The notes: generated by a model from the sequence alone, not told the origin. DNA of 64,000 nt from Oopsacas minuta (GCA_024704765.1 JAKMXF010000332.1:540018-604017), one strand, 5' to 3'; counted from the first letter of the stretch, positions 23,074 through 37,489 are shown. Numbers and translations are program-made.

Positions 23074-25638
23074 TGTTGTTACCAATTGTTAGACAATCCT
23101 ATATTGTCAGGTTTGACTCTATTTTATGCAAATGGTCAGTTGTTCGACACTATTTTAGAGAAGTTATTATTGTCGAAACTGTTTTAGTGATATTGTTAGC
23201 TGTTTCAGCAACTTTTAATTCACAGTAGAATGAATGAGTGTTTAATTAATAGTGAAAATAACTTTTCTTATACATAAAAAACTAATCCTGAAATTAGACT
23301 CGTTCAATGGCGATGGTATGATTTCCAACAGTATGACTGATAGCATCGAGATATTCCCATTTATTATCACTTCCAGTTGTCAATTTTAGTTTACATGCGC
23401 TCCGACATTCAGCATTGAGAATGTTTATCCTTTTTCTGCCTCTGAAAATTTCTTTGCCATAACCTTCCAATGTCATTGTCTGTATCCATGATAATTTCAT
23501 TAAATATAGCCGTAAAATCCAAATTCTTGGATGGCGCACTTAACTGTCGCTTTAATCATTGAGCGATAACATACTGCACCGTTGTTCGTTGAAAGTTGAT
23601 CATCAAAGATGGATAATCTTTTGGCATATTTGTTGTAACCATCTCCTTTTAACGTACTTTTGTAATTTTACGAAATTAATTTCCTCAGCAACTAGAAGAT
23701 ATGTTGGACATTCAAGAAGCGTAGAGGTTGACAAAATGTCACTTGCTGGAGAATAGAGAATTGCAATTTATTTTAGAATGTATGTTGCTCGCTCACGATC
23801 TTCTCTGAAACTTTGTACATGTACTAGCTTTTGTGTCTTACTCCATATCCGTTCTGTATAATGAAAGCAGCAACCCTATATCCTTACATTTGGAATAATC
23901 TAATGATTCGAATTCTTCTTTCCTGTTATAAGGAAATGAATAGCTGGTATAGTGTGATTGTAACACTCGCAAAATGTGTCTGGAGCTGATAGAATTGAAT
24001 CTGAACTACGATAAATGCCCCATCAAACTGAATGTCAGTGATTTGAGGAATGAAATCTTCCATCGCAGCAAAAGTTTTTCAGATGATTTTGCATTATCCT
24101 TACTTTTTGATTTTAACCTAAAGGATTCTAACGGTATTCCAATTGTGTGTAGTTATTTATAGCAATTTGAGTTATCAAGTTTGTGTCCATGTTAAGTTAG
24201 CAGTAGCTTTACAGCCATTCCTAAAACGAGCGGATTTCATGTAAGCTTTGTTCTCTTTCACATTATATATTTGTCATTGTCCGTTGTAGTAAATATCTTT
24301 CCACTCTGATGCTTGTAATTGTCTAAAGTTTATTCCATTGGTGTTGAAATTTCAATTAGACTAAGCTATAGCCTACTAAAGATAAGGCCTAATCACTACT
24401 TTTTGACCAGGCATAAAAGGAAATGAATATATTTTAATGTAAAATTCTCTACTCGCCATAATATTAAATTGGTACATTTTCACGTGAATACATGTATTGT
24501 TGATATGTAAGAATTCCCAAAAACCTCATTTTTTTTGACAATTTTCAGTGCGAAATGATCCGTTAGCGTAACTGGCAAGTATGTATTAAAAATTCTCAAT
24601 CTTTGTAACCATATAGGACGTTAATTAATAATATATGTTAATAATGTTGAAAACCAAATGATCTAAAACCGTTCCTGTACAAAATATAGTATTCTCATGA
24701 TTAAATTCCAACGTTTCTGTCTTATCGTACATACCATGGCTTGCAAGTATTTGTTCAAAAAAAATGATTGTATGAGTATCTGATGATTAGGTCATATTAG
24801 CAAGAGATATCATATCAAAATTTATTTTATGGATATCGAAATTATATCAGTGCTCGACAAATCCAATGGTTTGATGCTTATAGCTACCAGAATTCTTCCT
24901 TAATCCACCAAGGAGCTTGTATTATGGCTTAGTTATGCGAGGTTGTAGCTAAGTTAGTCATCACGGAATTTCAATCTTGCCGAGCGCTGGTGTATATATT
25001 TGCTATGGTGAATTGACCATAATTGTAACGATTATCGAGTTATATGAGGATATTGACAAACATATGACATCCATGGTCTGTGTGAGAACTCAGAACAATG
25101 TCTACTTTTCATGACAAAATTTTATATTTTGTACATAAAGGGTTTTAAATCATTAGTAATTTCAACATTTTGATTATCGATTATTAATTTCCGTTCTAAA
25201 TGGTTTCGAAGATTCAAAATTTTTGATACATATTTCCCAATTACGCTAGTAGATCACGTCACCTAGATCTGTTATTCTTCACAAATATGTCCTTAGTTAA
25301 TTCATTATATTAATAACACATTTATTCGGGTGAAAATCTACCAGTTTCATATTATCGACGATTATAGAATTTCCCATCAACTATATCTACTTCCTTTTAT
25401 CCCTGGTCCAGTGATCAGTCCTTATCTTTAGTAGGCTATGACTGAGCATATATTCACTATTTATATTATCTTATATGCATATTTTTTGTTGTAATCCTAA
25501 CTTTCATAAATGTAATCCGAATATACAAAAAGGGCGTATTCAATAGTTAGGATCTATCATTATGTAGCTACTTTAAAAAAACAACATACTAGGATAAACA
25601 ATTTGATCAATGTTATAGATATACAGCAACAATGAGTC
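23074..25638 (+). other. PP1 intron 1, no feature recognised
   Basis: Short frames at 23294-23539 (-) and 23974-24162 (+) show no domain I recognise. Confidence 0.4.
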
Positions 25639-25745
25639 GAATAACTGACAACTTGCCTATAGTAGAGTTGAACAACTGACAACTTGCCTAAAGTAGAGAC
25701 CAATAACTTACAACTTGCATAAAATAGAGTTGAACAATTGACAAG
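25639..25745. repeat. 31-bp minisatellite, ~3.4 copies
   Basis: Units begin at about 25639, 25670, 25701 and 25732 with the word (G/C)AAYAACTGACAACTTGC; the last unit is partial. Units differ by a few substitutions but keep an exact 31-bp period. Confidence 0.8.
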
Positions 25746-25849
25746 ATAGGATATTCTACAACTAACGACATCCAAATTCAGACAAATGCAGCTTCCCCTA
25801 CTAGAAATTCCATGTTGCTTAGGGCTAGTAATTTTTTCAATTCGTACCT

Positions 25850-26030
25850 CAGCTATTAAGAAATCATGAAAATTTACGAAATTTGGATTTTTGTACAGTC
25901 TTGATGATGTTATAATTACAATCCCAAGATGAGTCAGCATTTGGTAAAAGTGTGACGTCAAGCCATTTGGCATATTGAGGTACACCTGTAATTCAAATTT
26001 CAATAATTTAAATATTCTTTAATTTTTCCC
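25850..26030. repeat. Interspersed repeat copy (intron 1)
   Basis: Shares word order with 32090-32300, 39955-40160 and 47640-47830: an AAATTT-TTTTGTACAG segment, ATGATG-TATAATTAC, TCCCAAG, a GGCATAT-type word and AATTTCAA. The family is unrecognised; copies are diverged. Confidence 0.35.
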
Positions 26031-29009
26031 TTATTTTTCCGATACAGTTCGAATTTCAGTTGCCGATCGAAATATTTATACTACCCATAGCATACTCTAC
26101 ATATGGTCTCACAACTGATTATCGAATTTTGACCATGGATTCACTATGCGACCTACCTAATTGTTACTGAATTTGTGCGTAATCATCATGGAGGGTATAA
26201 TAACATATTATAATGTATATTCATGTTTTAGCGATTTTGTGTATGCATCAGCATAATTATACCTTCTAATTTTACTTTGTTATTTGCTCATCAGTGCAAA
26301 TATACCCATAAATGGTGAATATTTTCCATGCATTATGTTGGTTTCGAAACTTTTTGTGAACTTGAAATTTGAACCATATGTTCTTCCCGCTATATGTATA
26401 TTTCCAGGGTTTCATACTGAAGTGGGCGTCCTGGGTTCCCCCAGAATTCCTAAAATTAGGTATTTTGACAACAGTAAGAATAAGCATGATAGTATTTACA
26501 TGGAGAAGTGTTCTTTATAGGGTGGGATCAATCAGTCCTCACAGTAAAAATCCTGTATGAAACCCTGATTTCTGGACATACAATTCCCACTCGCTTTCTG
26601 CCTCCTTTCTGTCACAATATGACAATTGTCTATATTTGCAATGCCACACAAGCCAGATGAACTCAGAAACTATTTTGCTGATCTCAAGACTGTTTATTAG
26701 TGTTCAAAGCATTTTAGTGATGTAGACATTGAATTTATAATCATTACTACCCAATTGAGATAGCATTTGTTGAGAAGCCCATTGCAAATATCGAATGCTG
26801 AAAAGTTGTCGTACCGTCTATTTTCAAATTATTTTACATATTTTGTGGAAAAATCTGGAATAACTTTTATTGTATATAAGCTTAGCTACTTCTTGCTGGC
26901 GCCCCAATGACAATTATCAGCAAACCTAATAACAGTCCCATTAGTATAAATTGCATCTCATAGGTGCTTATATTTTGGTCTGACTCTTCTGGCCACTCTG
27001 ACGCCCTAAGTCGAGCAAGGGCATTGAACCGGGAAAATCTAAACTTAAACTGACACTATACAGATTTCTTTACGTTGTGTGGGAGCTTATCATCCTGAAA
27101 GTTATAAACACATTACATAATCGCTTGAGTATTTCTAAGTTAGATACTAGTATATTCATGTTTCCTGAGCTACCATAGATGACAGTATCAAGATATATGA
27201 TCGGTCTGGTTAAATTCCTGGGTAGACCTCTGGCGTGGGTGCCAGAAATTTCCGGAAGCCGCAATGTATTATTGCATCTATGCTCCATCTTCACAGTAAC
27301 TACAAAAAAGAAATTCTTGTCCCCTAGACCTCTTTGACGGTAATATTTCATTGCAGTCTCGATTTTGACAATCCCACTGACAACTGATAATTTCACAATT
27401 TGTGTGTTTCATATTCGTAGAATAGATAGAAACGGAGGCTACTGTAAAATACCTGGTTTCTTGAAACTATCACAACTCTAGCAACTTTTCAATCACATTC
27501 TCTAGTTCACAAAGCATATTCTTCATATTATTTTTTATATGTCTTCGTTCGAACTTCGTTAATACGAACACCTACGGACGTTAAACAATTGTTTTCTTTT
27601 CTCGCATTAATAGTGTAATACCAAGTGAATGGGACCTGATTTTACTTTGTTCGTCTTATCCTGAAATTCCTACTAGCTGTATTTACTAACAAGGTTTTAG
27701 TCAACTTATGCGTGGAATAGGGCATATATTATTTATTTTCTTTGTTGTTATTTAGGTGCTTAGTAGGATGGCTAGCCGTCAAGTAGAGGAACATGTTGTG
27801 AATCCTTTACGCCAGATTCCTAGATTGTTGCTCTTTTGGGCAAAGATTCGTCTGGGTTGGCCTTTCTGAAAGAATCATCCTCATAAGTTACATATATGAG
27901 CTTGAATCTCAAGGTCAGCATTTTGGGTCCATAATCAGTGCTTGATTGCACTAAAAGTCCACTCCTTCTAGAGAAACCGCTGCTTTTACCTCATGCATTT
28001 ACTTTTGATATCTGTCAATTTATGTATCATTTATTGATCATAATATAACCTAGAGTTATTATACCCAGTAATGATGATTCTGACAAGTGTGCCACATATT
28101 CGTTAAATTTCACTTCTGTCAAATCGTGCATCCTTGGTCCAAAATCCATGATCAGTTGTGAGGTCTTATGTATACTAGGCTATGGCATACCCTATTATTC
28201 TATTAAGCCCCTGGGAACTTAATTTTTCTTTACCATTTTTCTTGAGATTTTGTACAATATTTATATATATATATATACATACCTATATATACGATTTTAG
28301 AAAACTTATTATACTACTTTAGTGCATAGTCAAATGAGGCTTAAATCATCAAACGAATTCTACAATATTGTGAGGGATTTTATTCACAAGCTTTGACCTT
28401 TTACTAGTCCCCTGCGTTTATTTATGTATTTACGGTAAATTCTTTTGCCAGAATTTCTTGAACAAATTTCGCAAATTTTCACTTCAAAATATCTAATCAT
28501 ATTTATCTGTTTCGTTATTCCTGACTATTAGCTAATTTTCATCCTTTTTATCACCAAGATATTTTGAACTCCCTATTTTATCAATAATAGATAGATACTT
28601 AACGAATTCATACATTATTGTGAATATCCCATTTTCAAATTATTGAAAATAATGAAAAATTACTTGGAATGCTAACTTCATTATTCAAAAGAGCATCAAA
28701 CCTATGAACGATGGCCGTGAGAACTTGCTAAGTTGTCTCAATATATTCCTCATATACCGAACCCTAGAAAGTGTAACTGTCAATTGGTAAGTGATTTACT
28801 TAGTCCTAAATTTTATAAATATATATTGGCCTCTTACTTGTGCCCTAAACCATTACACATAGTGCCGTAATTAAAGTATGACATGGCTAATGGGTTATTT
28901 TACATTTCTGAGTAATTGAACTATTTACGTGGTATATTTATAGCAAGTTTCTCTATGAATACATTCTATCATTTTAGATTTTAATCAATTAGTCTTCTAT
29001 ATTATCTAG
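26031..29009 (+). other. PP1 intron 1, 3' part
   Basis: AT-rich, no gene recognised. It ends in the exon 2 acceptor (attatctag at 29001-29009), preceded by a modest pyrimidine tract. Confidence 0.45.
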
Positions 29010-29486
<477 letters not shown>

Positions 29487-29726
29487 TAGCTTTTAATGAA
29501 AGGATATATGAGCATAATTTTTGAGCGTTGCAAATTTCGCTATTTCTGAAATTATTGCCATGATTTGTAACTTATTTAAAGGACTAAATATGACAGTCGT
29601 TGAATGCTACATTGCTATAATTTCCTTTCTGCAATTATAGATGGATCTATTAATGAATAATGATGATAATAAATAATAATAATGTATAATAAATACATTT
29701 ATACAACAAATTCCATAATATAATGT

Positions 29727-32044
29727 CATAGCATTCTATATACTAAGGCACTGGCAACTATAGAAATTTTGGACCGTGGATTGTCATTACCATCGGACTA
29801 CTTTGCACAATAACTTTTCTATTTTATTATATCAAATTGATTAAACATTTATGTGTATCCAAAACTGCCTACTCCTTAGAACATATTTTGGTATAATTTT
29901 GCCTAATTTATCACATATTTGAATATCCAATTCAATCGTATTGTTTGCTCGAATTAATCGCCTATAGTGGTCTAAGAAATTTATAATTCATCATAAGCAT
30001 AGAGAACTTTTGTAGCAACATTCAAACTATGTATTGGCGTCAATATTTGTGATTACATTTGAAATTTTGTTTCTTAAACATCTTAATATGGAAAATATTT
30101 GACTCACCCATAAATATAGGATTCAATGTTGATAATGCATAATAATTATTTAAATAATTTCGTTTCTTCCAATTACTGCAATATTTGTATAGCATTATCA
30201 CATTTTCAACATGACATGCCTGTTCCTGGTTGTAAGTCGAATTATTACAGCCAAGGTGATTCATACGTGCCTACATTTTCCTTTCCTACTGATGTTGAAA
30301 CTCATGAAAAGTGGTTTCGAGCAATTCCCCGACCTAAAGGAGACTATGAGGAGAATAAACAATTTTGGCAAGTTGTTATGGAAATATCTATGTGATATAG
30401 CATATTTAATTCTCTCTTTATAGGTTTGTATATATCATTTCCGCGAAGAAGATATCGAGAGGAATATTGATATTATAACGAAGTTTAGATCATCAATATA
30501 CCCAGGAAAAAAGTTGTTCTTAAGAAATTTGCAGTTTCTAGTATCTTTCCAAATTGTTCAACCTATTTCACAGATGCAGTTCCTAAATCTCAAAGCTCTC
30601 TCTAGATGTTAAAGAGAAGAGGATACTGGATGTATACAAGAAAATTCGAGCAGAAATTCAAGAGACCGAAATAAAGTCCATGATTTCGAGTCTTAGTTGT
30701 CTTATATCTAAGTTACATATGATCGAACTCCCAAACATATGGCTTTTCCATCTCCCTGATTCTTCTAACATACTATTTCTTAAGATTCATTGTTGTAACG
30801 AAGTTTCCACTGTCGAACGATATATAATTGTCTATTAAAGTTTATTTTGTAATTCTTTTTATAAGGAAAAGAACAAAATTCAGCTCTCATCTTCCTCAAT
30901 CAATGATATCAAGTTATTAGAAAACATTATACATATGGTTGATGTATTTGAAATATCTCCAAATATTAATACAAATACCTCTGCGACATAACATATGTAG
31001 AACTCTATTCATAGTCTTGCTCAGGCTATTGATACGTTAGAGCACACTGATTCCAAATTATATTTCGAAATTGCTGAGGCTTCTATACGAATGCGTCTTA
31101 CTTTTTTGCTGGAACAGTCGAAATATCTAATCATTGATAAACATGCTCGACGTTATAACATCATTACCCAAGTCTTTTGTTCAACAATTCACGGCATTTC
31201 CCCGGCTTGTTACCATTTCATTCCGGGCTCTAATTGCTTAACTTTTCCTCATGAGCCTAATTTGTTGAGAGTAGAAATTGTATTGGCTGAGAGAGTGATT
31301 ATACAAAAATTCTCAAGGAAGTTATCACTACATTCAATGATTTAGAAGACCATGTTATTCTTCAAATGGATGAGGTACATATCCGTCGTGATGCATTATA
31401 TAAGGAAGAGAGGGTAATTAGGTCGATCGACAATACTAATGATCCATATACCACAGTTTTCTCCATGATGGTTTCTAGTCTATCGGCCAAGTTTTCTACT
31501 ATTGTTCGGTTGACATAATGAAGAAATTGTATTTTGCATGATGGTCAAATATAATCTTGTCGAAGAGAGTCCGCAATTACAGTTTTATGGTTTTAAATAT
31601 GATAATACTAGGCTTTAAATTATAAATAACTTTTCTTTGTTCTTTTTTTGATAATTTTACGGTTAGAAGTTTGTGTAGAAGACTGGAGCAATTGTATTGT
31701 TATTCGATTTGTTATATCCAGCTTGACGTTTATGATAGTATAATATATTACTGCTACTACTACTAAGAGATTGTATTATGTTATTTGTTGTATACTACAT
31801 ATACGTATTGTACTGTTAAATATATGGTTTGACTTATTAAACTATTATGTTGACTTTTAATATTCTAATATTAATAAATCAGTCCAGGTATGGTAAATCA
31901 TTTAAACTGATGATTAATAATTAACTAGGAGCAGTAGAATCACACCTATAGATAATACATTATACTTTGAAAGTCGATGGTAATGACAATCCATGGTCCA
32001 AATTTTCAATAAATTGCCATTGCTCTGGTATATAGAATGCTATG
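29727..32044. mobile_element. P/THAP-type DNA transposon with 7-bp TSD
   Basis: The ends are inverted repeats of about 70 bp: left from CATAGCATTCTATATAC at 29727, right its reverse complement ending at 32044. Both contain a GGATTGTCATTACCATCG block about 55-72 bp in. The 7-mer ataatgt lies on both sides (29720-29726 and 32045-32051). Length is 2318 bp. P-superfamily elements make 7-8 bp duplications, which fits the THAP gene inside. Confidence 0.85.
30211..31518 (+). pseudogene. P/THAP9-like transposase (broken)
   Basis: Starts with a THAP zinc finger: Met-Thr-Cys, a one-base frame change, then VPGCKSNYY, FSFPTD, WFRAIPR, and after a likely 52-bp intron (CAA|gttgtt at 30371/30372 to tatag at 30423) VCIYHFREEDI. 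That supplies the C-C-C-H zinc ligands of a THAP domain. The middle is decayed with many stops. The P-transposase region resumes at 31091-31345 (ISPACYHFIPGSN, PHEPNLLR) and changes frame into HVILQMDEVHIRRDA (about 31350), where the Asp fits the catalytic region of the family, and VFSMMVSSLSAKFST. It ends at TAA 31516-31518, well short of the roughly 900 residues of THAP9, so the C-terminal catalytic part is missing. Confidence 0.75.
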
Positions 32045-32089
32045 ATAATGTGATGCGGCCACTTTAGAAACGTGTGTTGATTTGGACAG

Positions 32090-32300
32090 CGCGCTACCCA
32101 AATTTTTGAAATGTGGAAAATTTACATTTTTTGTCCAGTTATAATGATGTAAAAATTCAATGATGTTTCATTTGATTAAAATCATGAAGTGGGAACGTGT
32201 GGCATATTTAGGGTGAATCTGTTATTAAATTTTCAAACATCCAACCTCTATTTTGGCTGAGCATTGTCTAATAATGTGATTTTGAGTCCTAAAGGTGACA
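32090..32300. repeat. Interspersed repeat copy (intron 2)
   Basis: Same word order as 25850-26030, 39955-40160 and 47640-47830: TTTTTTGTCCAG, ATGATGTAAAAATTC, GTGTGGCATAT, TTGGCTGAGCA, AATGTGATTTTG. Confidence 0.4.
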
Positions 32301-32416
32301 ATTGTGTAATGTCTCTTCAATAGGTCTGTTTATACTGAACTCAATAATTCAATATTAGAAGCAGTGGAGGATTATCCAATAGGCAAAGTATGCACTTCCT
32401 ACTGCCCTAGTCAATC

Positions 32417-32612
32417 GAAAATATAATTACAACCTGTGCCGACAGCTTAGTCTATTAATTTAATTTTTATATAGTGGCACTATTAATTGGAGGCACAATG
32501 AGAGGTTAGTTTTAATCTCACACACATAGTGCATCCAATTAATAGTGCCACTCTTTAAACATTAAATTAATAGGCCAAGCCGTCTGCACTGGTTGTAATT
32601 TTATATTTTTCC
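32417..32612. mobile_element. Small foldback MITE
   Basis: 196 bp with arms of about 80 bp that are reverse complements with few mismatches. Both arms carry TATAATTACAACC/TAAAATTACAACC, CTATTAATTTAAT and GTGGCACTATTAATTGGA. No coding capacity and no superfamily assigned. CCCTAG and CCCTGG words just outside may be the true tips. Confidence 0.75.
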
Positions 32613-34114
32613 CAGGGGAGCGAGGATTTCAAATCCATCAAAAAATGTATTTACAATTTACTATTATTATCCTGTCCATATAATGTTCAATTTATTTGCA
32701 ATAATTATCAGTTGACTAAATAATATTAATAGAGGGAATACTGGTGAAGATTTCATTGGTACAAATTCAAGATTGAAAATCGAAATCAGCATATTGAATT
32801 ACCCCATTTTGCTGTTTAGAACAATCTTCTACGATTATTCAAAAGTTGTATAATCGGGCAAGTACATGTCTTTTAAATTATCCATGGTTAATTTGAAAAA
32901 GCTACGGTTAAATTTGATATTCAATGAATCCATATTATATACAGCACTAGAATTATCTATTGTTTAACTAATAAATATTTAACATTTAAAAACGACAGAA
33001 TTATTACCGATGACGGTGTGCTATCTAATGGATATTTTTCATTTACTTTAGCAAACAACTATAACCAATATAAAAATTCTAGAAGAGTACAAAGGTGTAA
33101 TATCTTTTCTCTTTCTAAAGGTGTGAAAATTTGGCACCTTTCCTTTCACAATTTTTTGCTAGAGGCGAGACAAAGGTTGACCAGTATGAAATAGTGACTC
33201 TTGGTGTCCGATTGATTAGCAAAGGGGAAAAGCACATCCGACGAATATCTTCAATATTTCTCACACCATATATCACCTTAACACTATCCAGTTTTGCCTG
33301 CAGGGTTTTCAAGGAGAAAAAATCAAAAGAAAAAATATAGGGTTCACCCATTTCAATACTGGGCTACTATACTAAGGTATAGTCGGCACACTAATAATTC
33401 TTTTGGCACTTTCCCATAGCATTAAACTTATACCATTGGATAAGTTCCCGTTTATCCGAAACAACATCTCCATTAACCTTAGTGTAATCAGAGGGTTTGG
33501 TCCATCCTATACAATGAGCACTTAGAGCATTAAAACCTTGAATATCTACAAAATATTATTTGATTAAGACATATATGTATAATTCATTGTTTAGATTATT
33601 GATATAATTTGTCCTCAATGTCTAAATAGTGATTTTCAAAAATATTGGAGGAGTACTTCCCTCAATTAATACTTGATAACATGCATCTTTCATTTATTTT
33701 GCGATTGGTTTGTATTAGCTATCGTTTCATCTTGTTTGTCGGTATTCATTGTAGTTAGAGACTTAGAGTTTGCAGCCCTGCAGCTAACGATTTTGTTCCT
33801 GGATGCCCGTTGTATATATTTCATTATATTTGTTGCCGGGGCAGCTGGGGGTGGTAAGTGTAAGATAATTCATCTATCATCTCAAAACATTCAAAATTAT
33901 GTTTACACTTGTCATTCTTTGTGCTTAACAAGAAGAAAGTATGATTACAAGTACTTGTATCACTAAGCTATAAATAGGTTTTCTTCAATAATCAAATGTT
34001 ACGATACTTCAGTTCTCTTAAATTAGTATTGCAGAAAGTAGATTACCTGTTTTTCAAGATGTTGTTTGTGTGTTGAAGTCTGTAAACATTTCTTAAATTT
34101 TTTTGTCCCAGATT
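32613..34114 (+). other. PP1 intron 2, no gene recognised
   Basis: Frames at 33115-33351 and 33673-33966 have no recognisable motif. The latter is hydrophobic-rich but reads as AT-rich noise. Confidence 0.4.
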
Positions 34115-35100
34115 TTACTATGCAAAGTATGCAAAAATATATTGAAGTGCGATGGCAGGTCAACTAAAGGAATACATGTCCATCTCAAGTCGAGCCATCA
34201 GATTGATGTATTACTAAAATGCAGGTATTCAGAAACTCGTCGAGAAGATTCTCGACAAAACGTCCGAAAATCACTCAATTGAACACTTTGTCAACGATAC
34301 CACTCTAACTGCAGTACTTGGGAGGATGACTGTATACGATGACATTCCTTTCAAGAATTTATTAATTCAATAGACCTGAGGAATTCTCTGACAGCCCAGG
34401 GTTATTCTTAACCAAAGTCATAAACAACTATAATTGAACATATAATCAAGGATGGAACGTGTGTATTTGAAAGAATAATCACGATTTACTCCTTACAAAA
34501 TCATAAGGTTAGAAATTCAGCCTTACATTTGCTGAATGGACTTCATTGAGAATAAGGTATATATAAACATAAATATACATTGTGTTGGATAGATTTGGAA
34601 TTTAGGATTAGTAGAATCATTGGAAGTTATCAGCCGAGAGATGTCTTGATGCAGTATCTAGTAAATTGAATTAATTTGGAATAGAGTTTGGGGCTGATAT
34701 TACCGCTGTTAATTCTAACCCCTCTATCTATTGTGATACGGCCACGTGCTTCAACTCATAATACACCACGGGCTCAACTCGTAATACGCCCGAACTCACT
34801 CTTAAACATGCTTGAGAGGATTGTTGAGATGCAGATACCATTTCAAAAGACACTTTTTGATCTGAATTCTGATATTATTTTAACCCGATAACGAGTTTGG
34901 CCAAATTTCGCTTATTATACAACATTGGGCCCTATCAAGATTCTAGTTGAGGCTTTGTGTAGAATAGATGCAACTTTTATCACTGCTGAAGCATGATAAC
35001 ATTTGGCCTTATGAAATGCAAAATTTCCCTCCTTCAGAGTATAACAATAGGATTATTGAAGCAATTACTCGGAGTATTCTGCATCGCAATATATAGGAGC
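34115..35100 (+). pseudogene. BED-finger hAT transposase (heavily decayed)
   Basis: A BED-type zinc finger is readable at 34121-34220 (CKVC, STKGIHVHLKSSHQI). Then, in changing frames, come MTVYDDIPF, SIDLRNSL-x-QGY, a weak LDAVSSKLNEFG-ADITAVNS-like stretch (about 34650-34720), LLNMLERIVEMQIPFQKTLFDL (34790-34870) and EALCRIDATFITAEA (34945-34995). This is the domain order of BED-hAT transposases. There are many stops and the C-terminal dimerisation motif was not found. Confidence 0.55.
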
Positions 35101-37489
35101 TAAGATAATAATTGCATACTTACACAACCCTGTGACCAAATTTAAAAAATGTCTGTTGTAAACTAATTTTGTTGCAAATTATTGTCCACTGTAAGCCAGT
35201 ACCATGATCTAGACAGAAGTCCGTCAATGAAATGGATCAAGTGATATACAATTCAGTTAAAAATATTAATGACACATAAACACTGCCTGTGGCAATGAAG
35301 TTACAATTGGCTATTGATGCTTCCTTCAAGACACCACAAGAAATACAATCGTTTGATGACTCCTGTATCAGTTAAACGATTCGAAGGGAATTTCATAATT
35401 GGGCATTACAAAGGGGAAATAGGGTGATAACCTTATGAACCAATGAGTTAATGAAATAGTTTAGACTAAATAGCCACTATATATTGATTTTAGTGAAGTT
35501 ACGTCCGAACAGAGTGTGATCTGAGATTCTTACAATTAGTAACAAATGTATAAAATGTTTATGGTGGAGTATAAAATTATATCAGGACTGTAATGCATTT
35601 GTATCGATTGTAGAATAGAATTCTATTGGTCAATACACTCTATTTAGTGTACCTATACACGAATATTTATCATATAACACATTTTAGCAACATCAAAAAA
35701 CTGTTTTTGAGCTTGAACCCGCTAATTTGGGGTAATCAAGGACGTCGAATGCAGTAATCAAATATCAAATTCGTGTACTCCAATGAAATGAATATATAAC
35801 GTTTTACATAATCACAATAATTATATAGTTCAAAGTGCAAGCATAACATCATCAAAATGTATATGTATGACCTCATCAAGATAATAAGCATGCTTTCGTA
35901 TCTTAAAACAAATTATCTCAGGACCAAAATTTATACAGCAATTAAGTATAAGTTAACATTCTTATTAGACAAGTACAACAGTGTACACAGATCAGATTGT
36001 GATTCTGCTTAAGTCAATTACCTTAGGAACAGTTTTTCTTAAAATCTAACATTTTCGGTAGGATTAGAGCTATATATAAATTCTGCCAGGGACATAGGTA
36101 TATCGATGAATGGTGATAATTAATTACTAACATTGATACAATATCTCATTAAGAATAGTTCATATTAAATGAAGTCCCCAAAAGCATATATGTGTTTATT
36201 TCATATACGATGGCAGAAATATTGAGCCGGATAGGCTCTTTCCGCGTACCACGCGAAAAGTATCTTTGGCGCGACATGTTGTCTATCAAATATTACTTTA
36301 AATATAATATCTATTCACAGTAGATTCCGCACAATAGGGTCACTTCGGGATCAGGATATTTCGACCAGATTAAGAGAACTATACGTGTTGACGAGATTAA
36401 CAGGAGTGAATTAACACTATTTGTATTGTCTGTTTTGGACTCTTTAGCCTGATTAACCCATTGTCAGTAGTGGCGCTAGCCCACCGCTACTAGTTGGCAC
36501 AATTACGTCACAGGTGGGGCATCAGTTATTAAACTGGAGCATACTTACATTACTGAGGTGGGGCACAAACCCCAATTGGCTCGATGTTCTATTAAGCGGA
36601 GTCTACTATAATTTACTAACTTATAGAGCAAACTAATCGATTGTTAAAATCTTCGCAAAATAGTAACTATAATAGTCTGTAAAGAATCTAAATTGACCTT
36701 TCATACTTGTGTTTTAGTAAAAAGTTCTATTTACCGTAAGTAACCCAATCGGTAGGAGATTTTGTTTTCTATTGATATTATCGCGAGAACTGAGAATTAT
36801 TCTCGCAAGTCGTATCCCAAGTTCTAATTTTAACTTGGAAGCTGCATCTTGCTGGTGATGTACTTACTGGAAGTGAAAGTATAGTTCCAAGTGCGATCCA
36901 AGCATTTGAAAATGTGTCTGTAAGGTTCGAATAAATAAGATAATTCAGACAATTTATCGGGTAACTATATTTTGTAGAATTATGGATTTGGACAAAGGCC
37001 AGAATTTCTCTCTAAGTCCATCACTATCTAAACAATCATGAAAGGTTCCATAGAAAATGCCAATACCTCCCAACTGACCATTCCAGTTTGGCTGTAAGTG
37101 AATTAAGGGATTCAATTTATAAGATGTATGATTATCTCGATAATTTTCCAAGTTACACTCCTTTCAAATTTCCATTATTCCATCATATTTTCCCGGCATA
37201 AATTATTTCATATATTCACTCTGAAATGAAAAATGCAATATTTAACCTTCTATAAGAATTCATAGAATGACATATATATACATGAACCATGCTTACTGTA
37301 CTAGATAATACTTTGACATATTCCTGAAAAATTTTATGAATATTGGTTGAAAGTTTGTTGGACACAAGTACAATCTATTAGTACTGGCAAAACGATTCGT
37401 TTCTGAAATGTAGAAACTACTCGGTCGACACGTATATCCCTAGCCCATAATGGCTCAATAGTTAGAAGCGCAATAGGAACAATCATATA
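35101..37489 (+). other. PP1 intron 2, no gene recognised
   Basis: AT-rich. It contains two adjacent hairpins at 36222-36262 and a TTAAGCGGAGTCTA word near 36592 that recurs at 5373 and 38972. Confidence 0.45.
36222..36262. repeat. Two adjacent short hairpins
   Basis: GAGCC-ggata-GGCTC is immediately followed by TTTC-CGCG-tacca-CGCG-AAAA. Both stems are GC-rich against an AT-rich background. No RNA family recognised. Confidence 0.4.

Noticed and set aside
23294-23539. 81-residue minus-strand frame as part of a Tc1 transposase next to the MITE
   Set aside because: It lies outside the MITE ends and shows no catalytic motif.
33673-33966. Hydrophobic 97-residue frame resembling a membrane protein
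   Set aside because: Composition is explained by AT-rich sequence; no signal peptide plus domain pattern and no support from neighbours.
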